This document shows, in pieces, positions 48,071 to 57,972 of a stretch of DNA of 64,000 nt. The notes under the pieces were generated by a model. That model saw only the letters and a program-made list of their open reading frames with translations. It was not told the DNA's origin and ran no database searches. The DNA lies in the NCBI GenBank assembly GCA_038729485.1, contig JAVYRX010000002.1:1-64000 (forward strand). Direction: 5' to 3'. The stretch comes from GCA-001856825 sp038729485. GTDB taxonomy: Archaea > Thermoplasmatota > Thermoplasmata > Thermoplasmatales > GCA-001856825. A program made the position numbers and the translations under genes. Position 1 is the stretch's first letter. Each line of letters begins with the position of its first letter.

Positions 48071-49396
48071 GTGAAAGAGGACATAGAGAAATTCTTCCTT
48101 GAAAAGGGCTGCTTGGTCGAGGAGAAGGTTGTAGAAGAAATAGAGAGGAGAGGAGGGATGGAATACGTTACCAAGAATGAGGAGAGACTGGATTTCTCCG
48201 GTCCTGTATTTTCCATAGACAAACTTCCCGCCATCAACGACTTCTCAATTGTTAAGGAGTTCAACATAGACGGATACCCTGGAGTAAGCGATTCGTTTGT
48301 CGACATATTTCGTTCAAGATACAACTTCCTGCGCGAGAGACTCAACGCAAGAAGCGGTTCACATACCTTTTCCTCGATTTCCAAATTGAGGAAGACTGAT
48401 GGAATTGTTTTCGGCTCAGGAATAGTATCGGATTTCTCCGAGACAAAAAGGGGTTTCAAGATCGTGGAGGTGGAGGACGAGGACTCTTCTGTCAAGATAA
48501 TACTGCCTAAGAACTTCAAGGACATAGTCATTCGGGACGAGGTTCTCGGGTTTTCTGGAAGGTACAGCAAAGACGGCGAGGCCATATTTGCGGAGAACAT
48601 ATATCACCCGGAAGTCTCCATCGAGCGAAGGGATCTTGACTATGGCGTCAAGGTGCTGGTCATCTCTGACATACACGTAGGTTCAAAGAAGTTCATGAGG
48701 GATAGCTTCCTAGATATGGTTGAGTATGTGAACTCAGAAGGAATTCAGTTCGTGATAATGAATGGCGACTTGGTAGACGGAATAGGGGTGTATCCAGACC
48801 AGGAAAATGACCTGGAGATAAGGGATATAAACATGCAATACAGAGAATTGTCAAATCTGATATCACGATTCGGGGCTCAAACCAGGGTTATAATCATTCC
48901 TGGAAACCACGACATAGTCTACCCGATGGAGCCTCAGAATCCCCTCCCGAAGGAGATATCGTCTCTCTTCCCCACAAACGTGATCTCACTTTCCAATCCG
49001 GTGTGGATCCAGGTCGCCGGTAGAACATTTCTCCTATACCATGGTACCTCCATCTTCGACTTCCTGGAGTCAATACCGGGTTCCACCCTTAACGATACCG
49101 CGACAGTGATGACAGAGATGCTGAAAAGGGGCCATTTGGCACCTGAATACGGAAGGAATTTGTCTTTCATACCCTTAAAGAATGACTATTATCTGATAGA
49201 CCCGGTTCCTGACGTTTTGGTCACGGGCCATGTTCACGATCACTCAATAACAACTTTCCGAGGAATCCTTGCCGTAAACGCCTCTACGTTCCAAGAACAG
49301 ACGGCTTATCAGAGAATGATGAACTTCAATCCTAAGCCGGCCATAGGCACGGTAATAGACACCTCAGATCTTTCCTACATGACGGTGAAATTTTGA
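48071..49396 (+). CDS. polB: DNA polymerase D small subunit (DP1), exonuclease subunit
   Basis: About 441 residues from the GTG at 48071; an in-frame TTG at 48002 would add 23 residues but places the TATA-like AAATATTTTTA inside the gene. Calcineurin-like phosphoesterase site is complete: SDIHVGS, NGDLVDG, PGNHDI and GHVHDHS, so the 3'-5' proofreading exonuclease should be active. An OB-fold-like segment precedes it. The large subunit gene (DP2) is not in the window. Pcm follows with a four-base overlap. Confidence 0.95.
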   Translation: MKEDIEKFFLEKGCLVEEKVVEEIERRGGMEYVTKNEERLDFSGPVFSIDKLPAINDFSIVKEFNIDGYPGVSDSFVDIFRSRYNFLRERLNARSGSHTFSSISKLRKTDGIVFGSGIVSDFSETKRGFKIVEVEDEDSSVKIILPKNFKDIVIRDEVLGFSGRYSKDGEAIFAENIYHPEVSIERRDLDYGVKVLVISDIHVGSKKFMRDSFLDMVEYVNSEGIQFVIMNGDLVDGIGVYPDQENDLEIRDINMQYRELSNLISRFGAQTRVIIIPGNHDIVYPMEPQNPLPKEISSLFPTNVISLSNPVWIQVAGRTFLLYHGTSIFDFLESIPGSTLNDTATVMTEMLKRGHLAPEYGRNLSFIPLKNDYYLIDPVPDVLVTGHVHDHSITTFRGILAVNASTFQEQTAYQRMMNFNPKPAIGTVIDTSDLSYMTVKF

Positions 49397-49983
49397 GCAA
49401 CTGGGGCGACAGGCTTGAGAAGGAAAGGTATCTCCATCAGGAAAGGCATATTCGGGTATTCAACAGCGTGAAAAGAGAGGACTTCGTAGACAGGAAATAT
49501 AAGGCCTTCACGCTGAGCGACGAGCCTCTTCCCCTCGAGCATGGGCAGACGCAATCGGCTCCGCACATGAACGCAATTTTCGTAGACCTTGTAAATCCTA
49601 CTCAGGACGATTCCGTCATGGAAATAGGGACAGGTAGCGGCTATCTCACAACGATCCTGTCATTTCTTTCGGGAAAGGTGATCTCCATTGAATATTACTG
49701 TGACCTTGCACGTTCTGCTGCGAAAAATATTGCTCGCTATGAAAGAAGGAACGTACAAATTATCTGCGGGAATGTAAACTCCATTTGCCTGAAAGCTAAG
49801 TTTGATGCCATCATTTCCACTTCAAGCTTTCGAAAGGAACCAGCCTTTCTTTTTCCGCTTGTCAAAGAAAATGGGATTTTTGTCTTCCCGCTCGGGAGCT
49901 ATCCCCCTCAGAAGCTGATCATGTTCAAGGAGGGAAAGAAGACGGAGATTGGTATGGTTTCATTCGTAACTATCGTAGACTAG
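49393..49983 (+). CDS. pcm: Protein-L-isoaspartate O-methyltransferase
   Basis: 196 residues, slightly short for the family (about 210). SAM-binding motif VMEIGTGSGYLTTIL near residue 75, HGQTQSAPHM (family QTxS-P-M substrate region) near 50. It repairs isoaspartyl residues, important in heat and acid. TTG start overlapping the polB stop (TTGA). Tail overlap of four bases with radA. Confidence 0.92.
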   Translation: MSNWGDRLEKERYLHQERHIRVFNSVKREDFVDRKYKAFTLSDEPLPLEHGQTQSAPHMNAIFVDLVNPTQDDSVMEIGTGSGYLTTILSFLSGKVISIEYYCDLARSAAKNIARYERRNVQIICGNVNSICLKAKFDAIISTSSFRKEPAFLFPLVKENGIFVFPLGSYPPQKLIMFKEGKKTEIGMVSFVTIVD

Positions 49984-50939
49984 CCGTCAGATATCCCATC
50001 CTCTGAGACCATTATTACCGCCTCTCCCTCAGGAAGATGGGGTGAGTCTATGAGCCTGGCAATCCTCTTTCCTCCCTTGGACTTCCTGAGATATACACGA
50101 TATGTGCTTGCGTGGCCGACTATGTTCCCACCTATAGAGGTGGTGGGGTCTCCGAAGAAGACGTCCGGCCTAGCCGCGACTTGATTTGTCACAGCTATTG
50201 CAGAATTGTATATGTCCCCGAACCTTAAAAGATCGTGAAGGTGCCTGTTAAGAAGCTGCTGTCTTTCAGCTAGCGTTCCCCTGCCTGTGTATTCGGCCCT
50301 GAAATGGGCCGTAAGGGAGTCCACTATGAGGAGCTTAACCTGGTACTTTGACGTAAGCTCATATGCCTTCTCAACGAGGAGTATCTGGTGGCTTGAGTTG
50401 TACGCCCTGGCAACGTGAATCTTTTTGAGAACGTCCACCGGGTCTAGCTCCAGATGTTTAGCCATCTGAACTATCCTCTCCGGCCTGAAAGTATTCTCAG
50501 TATCTATGAACAAAACTTCACCGGAAAGCCCGTTCTTCTCCAGGGGGAGAGTTGCGTTTACTGCAAGCTGGTGCATTATCTGTGTCTTACCTGAAGCAAA
50601 TTCTCCGAAAAACTCAGTAATTGCCGCAGTTTCAACGCCACCACCAAGAAGCTCGTCCAACGCCTTCGAGCCGGTAGTTAGCCTTCTTATTTCCTTTCTC
50701 TTTTCAAGAAGCACGTCACCCGATTCGAAGTTTCCGATGTCCGCCGCCTTCCTTGCAGACATTATAATTTTTGCCGCAATATTTTCCCCTATCTCCGCTG
50801 CTTCGGCGACGTCTTTTGGAGAGGCCACCGCTATGCTCATTATGTCTCCATAACCTGATTCCCTTAGTTTTTCCGCTATAGACTCGCCAACCCCCGTAAG
50901 ATCTTCTATTTCCTTTGCCCTCTTGCCTTTATCTGCCAT
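49980..50939 (-). CDS. radA: DNA repair and recombination protein RadA
   Basis: 319 residues. Archaeal RecA/Rad51. N-terminal helix-hairpin-helix domain (LTGVGESIAEKLRESGYG), Walker A GEFASGKTQ near residue 113, Walker B LLIVDSLTAHF, and L2-region segment after NQVAARPD. ATG start has AGGTGA about eight bases upstream, inside the end of gap; operon gap-radA. Confidence 0.98.
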   Translation of the reverse strand: MADKGKRAKEIEDLTGVGESIAEKLRESGYGDIMSIAVASPKDVAEAAEIGENIAAKIIMSARKAADIGNFESGDVLLEKRKEIRRLTTGSKALDELLGGGVETAAITEFFGEFASGKTQIMHQLAVNATLPLEKNGLSGEVLFIDTENTFRPERIVQMAKHLELDPVDVLKKIHVARAYNSSHQILLVEKAYELTSKYQVKLLIVDSLTAHFRAEYTGRGTLAERQQLLNRHLHDLLRFGDIYNSAIAVTNQVAARPDVFFGDPTTSIGGNIVGHASTYRVYLRKSKGGKRIARLIDSPHLPEGEAVIMVSEDGISDG

Positions 50940-51948
50940 ATATCAAATCACCTATTCTTAGAGTTCTGTCTGTTTCCTCAATTGAGGAATCCTTGTCCTT
51001 CAACTGGAACATTGATCTTATTGCATCCACGTTCTCTGGAACCACGTCGCTTTCCTGATGAACAGCCTGATAATAAAATAACTCGTTTCCCCTCACACTA
51101 ACGGAGTCCTTCCAAAGAATTATCTCGTAAAGATCGGATCTTTCCCTTCCTGTTTCCCTTGCGACATCCATGATTTGTGAAGTGCTTTTCACCCCGTCCT
51201 TTCCAGAGACAAATGCTATCCTTTTTAGACCTGACCATCTGGATATTATCTCTTCCTTTTTTACTTCTCTGGGAAATTCTACGTGAACAAAATGCAGGTG
51301 CATCAGTGTGGTAGGAACCTTTACGGCCATCGTCTGGATATCCAGGCCTTTTATGACAGACGCAACGTCCGGACCGTGATGTGAGGGTATCTTTAAGTCT
51401 GGCACTATTGAATTTATTGGACCTTTTGTATAGTCATCAGGGTCTGTTGCCCGCCTAACAAGGTTTGCCCTTACCTTGATCTTTCCAAATTCCGTGAGCG
51501 GATAAATCGTTCTAATTAGACCGGTTGTATTGCAGGATACGACCCTCACATAGTCCCTCCCCCATGCCTCGCTGTAATTTGCGTATGCGTTAAACGAAAA
51601 CCCAGTCAACTCGTGTTCTTCTCCACCCTGGAACAGCGCCTTTTTTCTAGCTTTCTCGTATATTGCCTTATACTTCTCGCCTTCCCCTTCAGGGGTTGCA
51701 TCGACTATCAAGTCTGATTCCTCTATTAAGTCGTCTATGGTCCCCTGTGCAGCTATTCCAGCCTCTTCGAACGCCTTTAGGGCGTCACGATCTGGGACGT
51801 AGAGCTTGAACCTCTTACTCGCAACGTGAGACATATAATTTGGATGAGCCTTTACCACACCCGATATCTTCATATCAGATTGCTTTGAAATGGCATCCGC
51901 AACTCTCTTTCCTATTGTACCATAGGCGTTAATACCAACTTTCAACAT
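50929..51948 (-). CDS. gap: Glyceraldehyde-3-phosphate dehydrogenase, archaeal type II
   Basis: 339 residues. NAD(P)-dependent enzyme of the archaeal GAPDH family. N-terminal VGINAYGTIGKRVADA is the dinucleotide loop; catalytic cysteine in VSCNTTGLIRTIYPL near residue 140; histidine in HLHFVHVE. ATG at 51948 with ATTATAAT 29-36 bases upstream, a short leader. It lies downstream of the 16S gene on the same strand, but has its own promoter-like element. Confidence 0.97.
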   Translation of the reverse strand: MLKVGINAYGTIGKRVADAISKQSDMKISGVVKAHPNYMSHVASKRFKLYVPDRDALKAFEEAGIAAQGTIDDLIEESDLIVDATPEGEGEKYKAIYEKARKKALFQGGEEHELTGFSFNAYANYSEAWGRDYVRVVSCNTTGLIRTIYPLTEFGKIKVRANLVRRATDPDDYTKGPINSIVPDLKIPSHHGPDVASVIKGLDIQTMAVKVPTTLMHLHFVHVEFPREVKKEEIISRWSGLKRIAFVSGKDGVKSTSQIMDVARETGRERSDLYEIILWKDSVSVRGNELFYYQAVHQESDVVPENVDAIRSMFQLKDKDSSIEETDRTLRIGDLIYGR

Positions 51949-52008
51949 GCGAAGTCAATTTGTAAATCACGCACTCATTATAATCCTTTCCTAATAAAGA
52001 ATGTATGC

Positions 52009-52026
52009 GATGGGAAGAGAATCCAC
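52009..52026 (-). other. 3' half of the 16S rRNA processing stem
   Basis: Plus-strand GATGGGAAGAGAATCCAC is complementary to TGGATCTTCTCTTCCCATC at 53539-53557, with a two-base bulge between a 12-bp and a 5-bp helix. The two copies flank the 16S gene, as the processing stem of archaeal pre-rRNA does (bulge-helix-bulge cut by splicing endonuclease). Confidence 0.7.
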
Positions 52027-52033
52027 TCTAACG

Positions 52034-53507
<1,474 letters not shown>

Positions 53508-53538
53508 TGTTGATTCTACCAGTTAAATATTTGCGGAA

Positions 53539-53557
53539 TGGATCTTCTCTTCCCATC
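53539..53557 (-). other. 5' half of the 16S rRNA processing stem
   Basis: Partner of 52009-52026. The leader RNA reads GATGGGAAGAGAAGATCCA here, and pairs with the trailer TGGATTCTCTTCCCATC, leaving one two-base bulge. Confidence 0.7.
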
Positions 53558-53565
53558 TCAGATCC

Positions 53566-53580
53566 GAGTATATTTTTAAC
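53566..53580 (-). promoter_or_regulatory. TATA-like box upstream of 16S, proximal
   Basis: Minus-strand GTTAAAAATATACTC is an excellent TATA element, but initiation about 25 bases downstream (near 53548) would remove the outer half of the processing stem. Confidence 0.5.
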
Positions 53581-53653
53581 CCTCGAATCCTCATTCATTT
53601 TGCCGTTCAGGAACCAAGCCGTCACTCAGTCCTTTTTGGACTATCCTGCTTGT

Positions 53654-53664
53654 CGTATATAACG
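53654..53664 (-). promoter_or_regulatory. TATA-like box upstream of 16S, middle
   Basis: Minus-strand CGTTATATACG. Initiation near 53633 would keep the whole processing stem, so this or the next element may be the main rRNA promoter. Confidence 0.45.
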
Positions 53665-53686
53665 GCAAGAGAAAGTAAGGACAACA

Positions 53687-53699
53687 CCATATATTAGTT
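53687..53699 (-). promoter_or_regulatory. TATA-like box upstream of 16S, distal
   Basis: Minus-strand ACTAATATATGGT, about 32 bases upstream of the middle element. Tandem promoters are common before archaeal rRNA genes. Confidence 0.35.
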
Positions 53700-53970
53700 T
53701 TCTGGTAAGTCTTAACCATGGCATAATTAGAGAGCCCGTAAACATTTCTTCTGTGAATAATGTTTTGCATAACCGATCACCTTCGGTTACGTCACATAAG
53801 ACGAATTTCAGAGATTCCTTCAGAAAAAGGAATGCTTGGAATTAGGGTTTAGGAAAAACAATCCGAGAAAGCGGCGTTCACGTAAACTCTAATTGCTTTG
53901 CTTTCAGTTCCGACCCGCACGAGAATGCTAACTCCGAGGATTTCTTTGACCGGAATATCATTCCATTAAA
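53700..53970. other. Non-coding stretch between 16S promoters and tatA with two short hairpins
   Basis: No open reading frame is convincing here. Two perfect 7-bp hairpins lie close together: TAACCGA/TCGGTTA at 53770-53789 and ATTCCTT/AAGGAAT at 53814-53833. They lack a T-run and box C/D motifs were not found. The stretch may be regulatory leader for tatA, an unrecognised small RNA or spacer. Confidence 0.4.
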
Positions 53971-53980
53971 TTAATATATG
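53971..53980 (+). promoter_or_regulatory. TATA box for tatA
   Basis: TTAATATATG is centred 26 bases before the ATG at 54001, selecting that start over the ATG at 53989. Confidence 0.55.
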
Positions 53981-54000
53981 AATCTTAAATGGGATTACGC

Positions 54001-54195
54001 ATGCTAGATAGTCCGACTGACTGGATAATATTCATAGTAGTGGTTCTTGTTATCTTAGGCGGATCAAGAAAGATCCCTGAGCTAGCAAAGGCCCTTGGAA
54101 GAGCAATGGGCGAATTCAGAAAAGGTAGGCTGGAAGTAGAAAAGGAGATAAACGAAGCAATAAAAACAGAAAATAACGTAGACACAAAGCAGTAA
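54001..54195 (+). CDS. tatA: Twin-arginine translocase subunit TatA
   Basis: 64 residues. One membrane helix (about 7-22), a GG hinge, then the amphipathic helix SRKIPELAKALGRAMGEFRKG, matching the TatA/B consensus, and a charged tail. It forms the pore-facilitating ring of the Tat exporter. An ATG at 53989 would add four residues but sits nearer the TATA box than leaderless spacing allows. Tail to tail with the cytochrome b operon; tatC lies beyond that operon. Confidence 0.9.
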   Translation: MLDSPTDWIIFIVVVLVILGGSRKIPELAKALGRAMGEFRKGRLEVEKEINEAIKTENNVDTKQ

Positions 54196-54230
54196 ACCCA
54201 AAACAATAGAACTTGTGATTAGGCAGCGCT

Positions 54231-55661
54231 TCATTTTTCTGAAAGGCCAGGTCGAATTGGGATAGCGGCATTTATTAAACTGCTTTGTGTTGCAAGCCAC
54301 ATAAACGGTATCATGACAATCCATAGGATCAGGGACAAATTCATTTGTTCGGAAAACGTCCAAAAGGACCATATGTTTTTCTGCAAATAGAAAGTGATAT
54401 AAAACAAGGCTATGGGAATTACTCCAAGAGCAACCGCATACCCTTCGAGAAATGTGATTCCGGAAATTGACCTTTGAGCGTAAGTTTCCATGGATACTAT
54501 GAAGCCGGAAAACAATGAAAGATAGGACATCAAGGAGAATACCAGTGGATTGCTCATCGCTGCAGAGGTGAATGATGGAAAGAACCAAACGACCACAATC
54601 AGTAAGGAAATTGAGAAAAGAACTGGCGAGACAAGGGCTGGAATTCTTACTTTCTTGATCAGCTTCTGCATTAGGTAGTAAAGGATGAAGCCGTCTAATA
54701 TCATTAACATCATCATGCCGAATAGAAATATGGGCATGACCTCCAGTCCGAACAGGACCCCAACTACCTCTATAAGTTGGCTTCCTATGAGCAAAAATAC
54801 CAGGAGTACAAATAATCGACCGAACCTTCTACCTATTCTGACCATAGGTACCTTCTTATACACGTAGAATTTTGAAACCAAGAAATACGTCATTCCCAGA
54901 AGAGCCAAACTAAGCCCGAAAAACGGCAAAAGGAGTGAATTGAACACTAGAAGCGACGCGGCTGGGAATACGCCAATCGCACTTTCGCACTGGCAGCCCA
55001 GAACGCTGAGTGCGCCATATCCCGCCGAAATGATCCCTCCCTTTTTTCCGCTTCTGGTAAGAAGGGGTATTATCAAATGGTAGTTTTCTACGAGCAGCCC
55101 CGAAATCACTAGGTAAATAAAAAATTGGAATGGCGAAATTATGATGTCCGCGTATTTCGTCACGAGAAACAGACCGGCATATTCTGTCACTGGAGTAGGC
55201 TGCCCTATTGCCATCATTCTGTCAGCTAAAAGCTCTATTGTCAGCGGGGCGGGCGTCGGCTGGACCAGTACCAAAATTGTTTTCCCTATGAAAAACATAA
55301 AGAGGAGGACCAATACGAATGAAATTCCTCTCGTAAATTTCCGATTCAAATTGATCTTATAAAGAGCCAAAGAAACTGCCAAGATGGAAGGAATTAAAAA
55401 GAAAGAGAGGAGCAGACTCCCCACTATAACGAGAAGGGCAAATTCGTACACTGCGAGATAACTTAACCCGTAAAATAGAAACAACTCCTTCTTTATGAGC
55501 AAGGGTATAGCAATTGTGATGTTCACAAAAACGATCGAAAGAACAACAAACAAAAAAGAATCCGAGGAGTAAATTATTTCACCTGACGTCAGTCCTACAA
55601 AAATGAGAAGATCAAAAAAAACTAAAGATAAGAAGGAGAATAAATAGACAAATCTATTCAT
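54231..55661 (-). CDS. Polytopic membrane protein of the Rieske/cytochrome b operon, unknown
   Basis: 476 residues, about a dozen hydrophobic helices. Last gene of the cupredoxin-Rieske-cytochrome b operon, overlapping the cytochrome b gene by eight bases. The only striking motif is GALSVLGCQCESAIG near residue 225 (Cys-x-Cys-Glu) between helices, next to a basic loop RSGKKGG. By position it recalls hydrophobic partners such as CbsB or OdsN in the Sulfolobus cbs-sox locus, but I cannot confirm homology from sequence. Confidence 0.75.
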   Translation of the reverse strand: MNRFVYLFSFLSLVFFDLLIFVGLTSGEIIYSSDSFLFVVLSIVFVNITIAIPLLIKKELFLFYGLSYLAVYEFALLVIVGSLLLSFFLIPSILAVSLALYKINLNRKFTRGISFVLVLLFMFFIGKTILVLVQPTPAPLTIELLADRMMAIGQPTPVTEYAGLFLVTKYADIIISPFQFFIYLVISGLLVENYHLIIPLLTRSGKKGGIISAGYGALSVLGCQCESAIGVFPAASLLVFNSLLLPFFGLSLALLGMTYFLVSKFYVYKKVPMVRIGRRFGRLFVLLVFLLIGSQLIEVVGVLFGLEVMPIFLFGMMMLMILDGFILYYLMQKLIKKVRIPALVSPVLFSISLLIVVVWFFPSFTSAAMSNPLVFSLMSYLSLFSGFIVSMETYAQRSISGITFLEGYAVALGVIPIALFYITFYLQKNIWSFWTFSEQMNLSLILWIVMIPFMWLATQSSLINAAIPIRPGLSEK

Positions 55662-57252
55662 TATACACGTGCGACCTGTAAAGCATTATGAAAGAGCCAG
55701 CGATTAAAAACAAGATGCCCATACCTATGCCGTATAATGATTGGTTTAGCCGAGTTGTTGGCGGTATCACTGAGATTATAGAAATAATGGCTACAGCCAG
55801 GAAACCAAATATTCCTCCAAAGACAATATGCCCACTAGAAGACATGCTCTTTCTAGCTTTTTCCTTCCGTATCCCGTATATGAGCGAATACGTCACGACA
55901 CCGGCTGTAGCAAGAAGAACAAGAAGTAGGATCATGGACACAACTGAGAAAAGAGACCCGTTCCTGATTGAGGAATAAATTGCTACTCCAGAAAGGACAG
56001 ACAGAAGACCGTCCATCGTCATCATCAAGTAAATTTTCCAGGCGTTTTCAAATTTCGTTCTGCGATCTTCTATGATCCCTGAAATATACCATACGAGCGG
56101 AATTACAACGAGCAACGGTATTACGAAGAAAAGCAGAGCCACAAGGTTACTAACTGGAACCCCGGGATACAAAGCGCCCCAAGTGGATAACCCGATTAGA
56201 TATATCACGCCAATTACACCCGTTGAAACATAGAGGTGTCTTTTGGTTGTCTTGAGAGTCTGTGATTTGTCAATGTATGGAACGCCTAAAAGATAAACCA
56301 ACGGAAGCCCTATGAAAAGAACGGATGCCCAGAACGGACCTATCGATCCTGAAATGGCAAAATCCAGTTCTTTGTAAACGAATAGGAGGAACCAAGGTGG
56401 ATATGGAGGCACAAGTGACGCAAGAGGACTTGTCGCAGAGACTTGCGGAAATGGGGAAAATAAGGCTGGAACGTTCGGAGTTATGGCTATAATTGACGGG
56501 ATCAAAAAGATGAGAGCGAGAGTAAAGAAGGCGATCTGGATCATGTAATAAAGATTGTAGGGGTACCACGGCTTATAAGTCTGATCATCCTTGTCCACCG
56601 CAGGAGCTTTATAGCCAGTTTTCTTTGCATCCGGCATTATCGTATTGTATTCCGCAAGGAAAAAGTGCATCGCAAAAACAACAAGCAAAAGGCCGGCTAA
56701 TATTATATGCCACCCTTCGTACCTTGTAAATAAGGATACAGATTCCCCGTTTCCCAGCACTATAAGGGATAGATATGATCCTATTGCAGGGAATCCATTG
56801 ATTATGCCCCTTGCCACGTCCGTTGCATCGGAGGAAAGGATGTCCCCCGATAGGGAATAGCCGAAATAAGCCACTGCCACCGTCAAGATCAGAAGTAAAA
56901 TCCCCGAGACCCACTGCATTTGCCTTGGCTGCTTGTAGGCACCCACAAAAAGATTCCTTAACAGATGAACGTAGACAAGTGCTATCATTATGTAAGCACC
57001 ATAGAGGTGTGTCGTAAGTATTACGGAACCATACGGTATTCCCAATATAGCTTCAGTACTCGCGTATGCGTTTGAAGGTTGATAGTACAGGAATAAAATT
57101 AGCCCCGTAACGACCTCATAAAAGAAGGCAATCATAACCATGGCTCCGGTCCAGTACCAGATTCCCCCCTTGCCTCTCATGTAATCAGGAACGCGCCTTG
57201 GAATTGGCTGAGGTTCATTCATGACCATTTCGAGCGTACTTTTATTTGTCAT
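55654..57252 (-). CDS. Cytochrome b of a bc1-like complex
   Basis: 532 residues. Two bis-histidine heme sites: H82 and H96 in THLYGAYIMIALVYVH, H182 and H196 in WHIILAGLLLVVFAMH, both with the canonical 13-residue spacing. The quinol site PEWY is replaced by PPWF in VPPYPPWFLLF near residue 285. About 12 helices, so it includes a subunit IV-like part and an additional C-terminal extension. Follows the Rieske gene after four bases. Takes electrons from quinol and passes them to the Rieske protein. Confidence 0.94.
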   Translation of the reverse strand: MTNKSTLEMVMNEPQPIPRRVPDYMRGKGGIWYWTGAMVMIAFFYEVVTGLILFLYYQPSNAYASTEAILGIPYGSVILTTHLYGAYIMIALVYVHLLRNLFVGAYKQPRQMQWVSGILLLILTVAVAYFGYSLSGDILSSDATDVARGIINGFPAIGSYLSLIVLGNGESVSLFTRYEGWHIILAGLLLVVFAMHFFLAEYNTIMPDAKKTGYKAPAVDKDDQTYKPWYPYNLYYMIQIAFFTLALIFLIPSIIAITPNVPALFSPFPQVSATSPLASLVPPYPPWFLLFVYKELDFAISGSIGPFWASVLFIGLPLVYLLGVPYIDKSQTLKTTKRHLYVSTGVIGVIYLIGLSTWGALYPGVPVSNLVALLFFVIPLLVVIPLVWYISGIIEDRRTKFENAWKIYLMMTMDGLLSVLSGVAIYSSIRNGSLFSVVSMILLLVLLATAGVVTYSLIYGIRKEKARKSMSSSGHIVFGGIFGFLAVAIISIISVIPPTTRLNQSLYGIGMGILFLIAGSFIMLYRSHVYNE

Positions 57253-57256
57253 TATC

Positions 57257-57961
57257 TCACCCTGGGATTGTTGTTATTGAAGTATAAGACGTAGTAACAG
57301 CTTGCCCTCCTGATAGATCGGAGCTGTGACCGTAAATGGTTGGACCAACCATCATGGTGGCGCTATAGGTATCTTTTGACGAGTCATAGGAAAGAACAAG
57401 GCTTGGAAGTGGATGGGTCGTCGGACCCGTTACTACGGAAAATCCTGAATAAGGATCATATGTGCTTCCGTGGCAATCACAATGTATCTTCCCCGGGAAA
57501 GAGCTGGATGATGGAGGATGGTACCTAATCTCGGGTGGGATACACCCAAGATGCTGACATATCGCGGATGAAGCTACAACAGAGCCAAATGGACCAACCC
57601 CCCCGGGGGACTTATACGTCTGTCCCGTCGCAGGTATCTTTACAAGGGTCGGGCTGATTTTAACATCCTTGCCCGAAGAGTCTCCGAGTCTAAGGAGAAA
57701 GTTTGGTTCATTCTTTAGCGGGTAATAAAATTCCACAATCTGAGGATTATTGACGACAAGATCCGTAGTGTGTACGGGATTTCCGTTTGGAAGGGTCAAA
57801 AGGAGCGTTGGAAAAGAAGTTTCAGACTGAACTGCGGTTGGAAGTACATTCTGTACGACGCTTCTAAGCGTTCCTGCAATACCGGCTCCTATTATCAAAA
57901 CACCCATTATTTTTAGAAAATTTCTTTTTTGCTCATCCTTGGGATTATTTTCTTCGCCCAA
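57257..57961 (-). CDS. Rieske iron-sulfur protein with Tat-type signal
   Basis: About 234 residues from a TTG at 57961, which has AAGGTGGG five bases upstream; the longer frame from 58006 would run through the upstream gene's end. Cluster ligands: CQHLGC near residue 137 and CDCHGS near 169. At residues 12-17 the sequence KRNFLK is followed by a hydrophobic helix (IMGVLIIGAGIAG): a Tat signal anchor with KR instead of RR. Tat genes flank this operon. It carries electrons from cytochrome b to the cupredoxin-like protein, by inference. Confidence 0.93.
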   Translation of the reverse strand: MGEENNPKDEQKRNFLKIMGVLIIGAGIAGTLRSVVQNVLPTAVQSETSFPTLLLTLPNGNPVHTTDLVVNNPQIVEFYYPLKNEPNFLLRLGDSSGKDVKISPTLVKIPATGQTYKSPGGVGPFGSVVASSAICQHLGCIPPEIRYHPPSSSSFPGKIHCDCHGSTYDPYSGFSVVTGPTTHPLPSLVLSYDSSKDTYSATMMVGPTIYGHSSDLSGGQAVTTSYTSITTIPG

Positions 57962-57972
57962 AATTACCCACC

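Noticed and set aside
48007..48600. 197-codon open frame antisense to the PolD small subunit
   Set aside because: Low-complexity Ser/Leu-rich translation, mirror of a well-supported gene.
54082..54588. 168-codon minus frame covering the end of tatA and the membrane protein gene
   Set aside because: Overlaps both better-supported genes, has no start signal and reads as random sequence.
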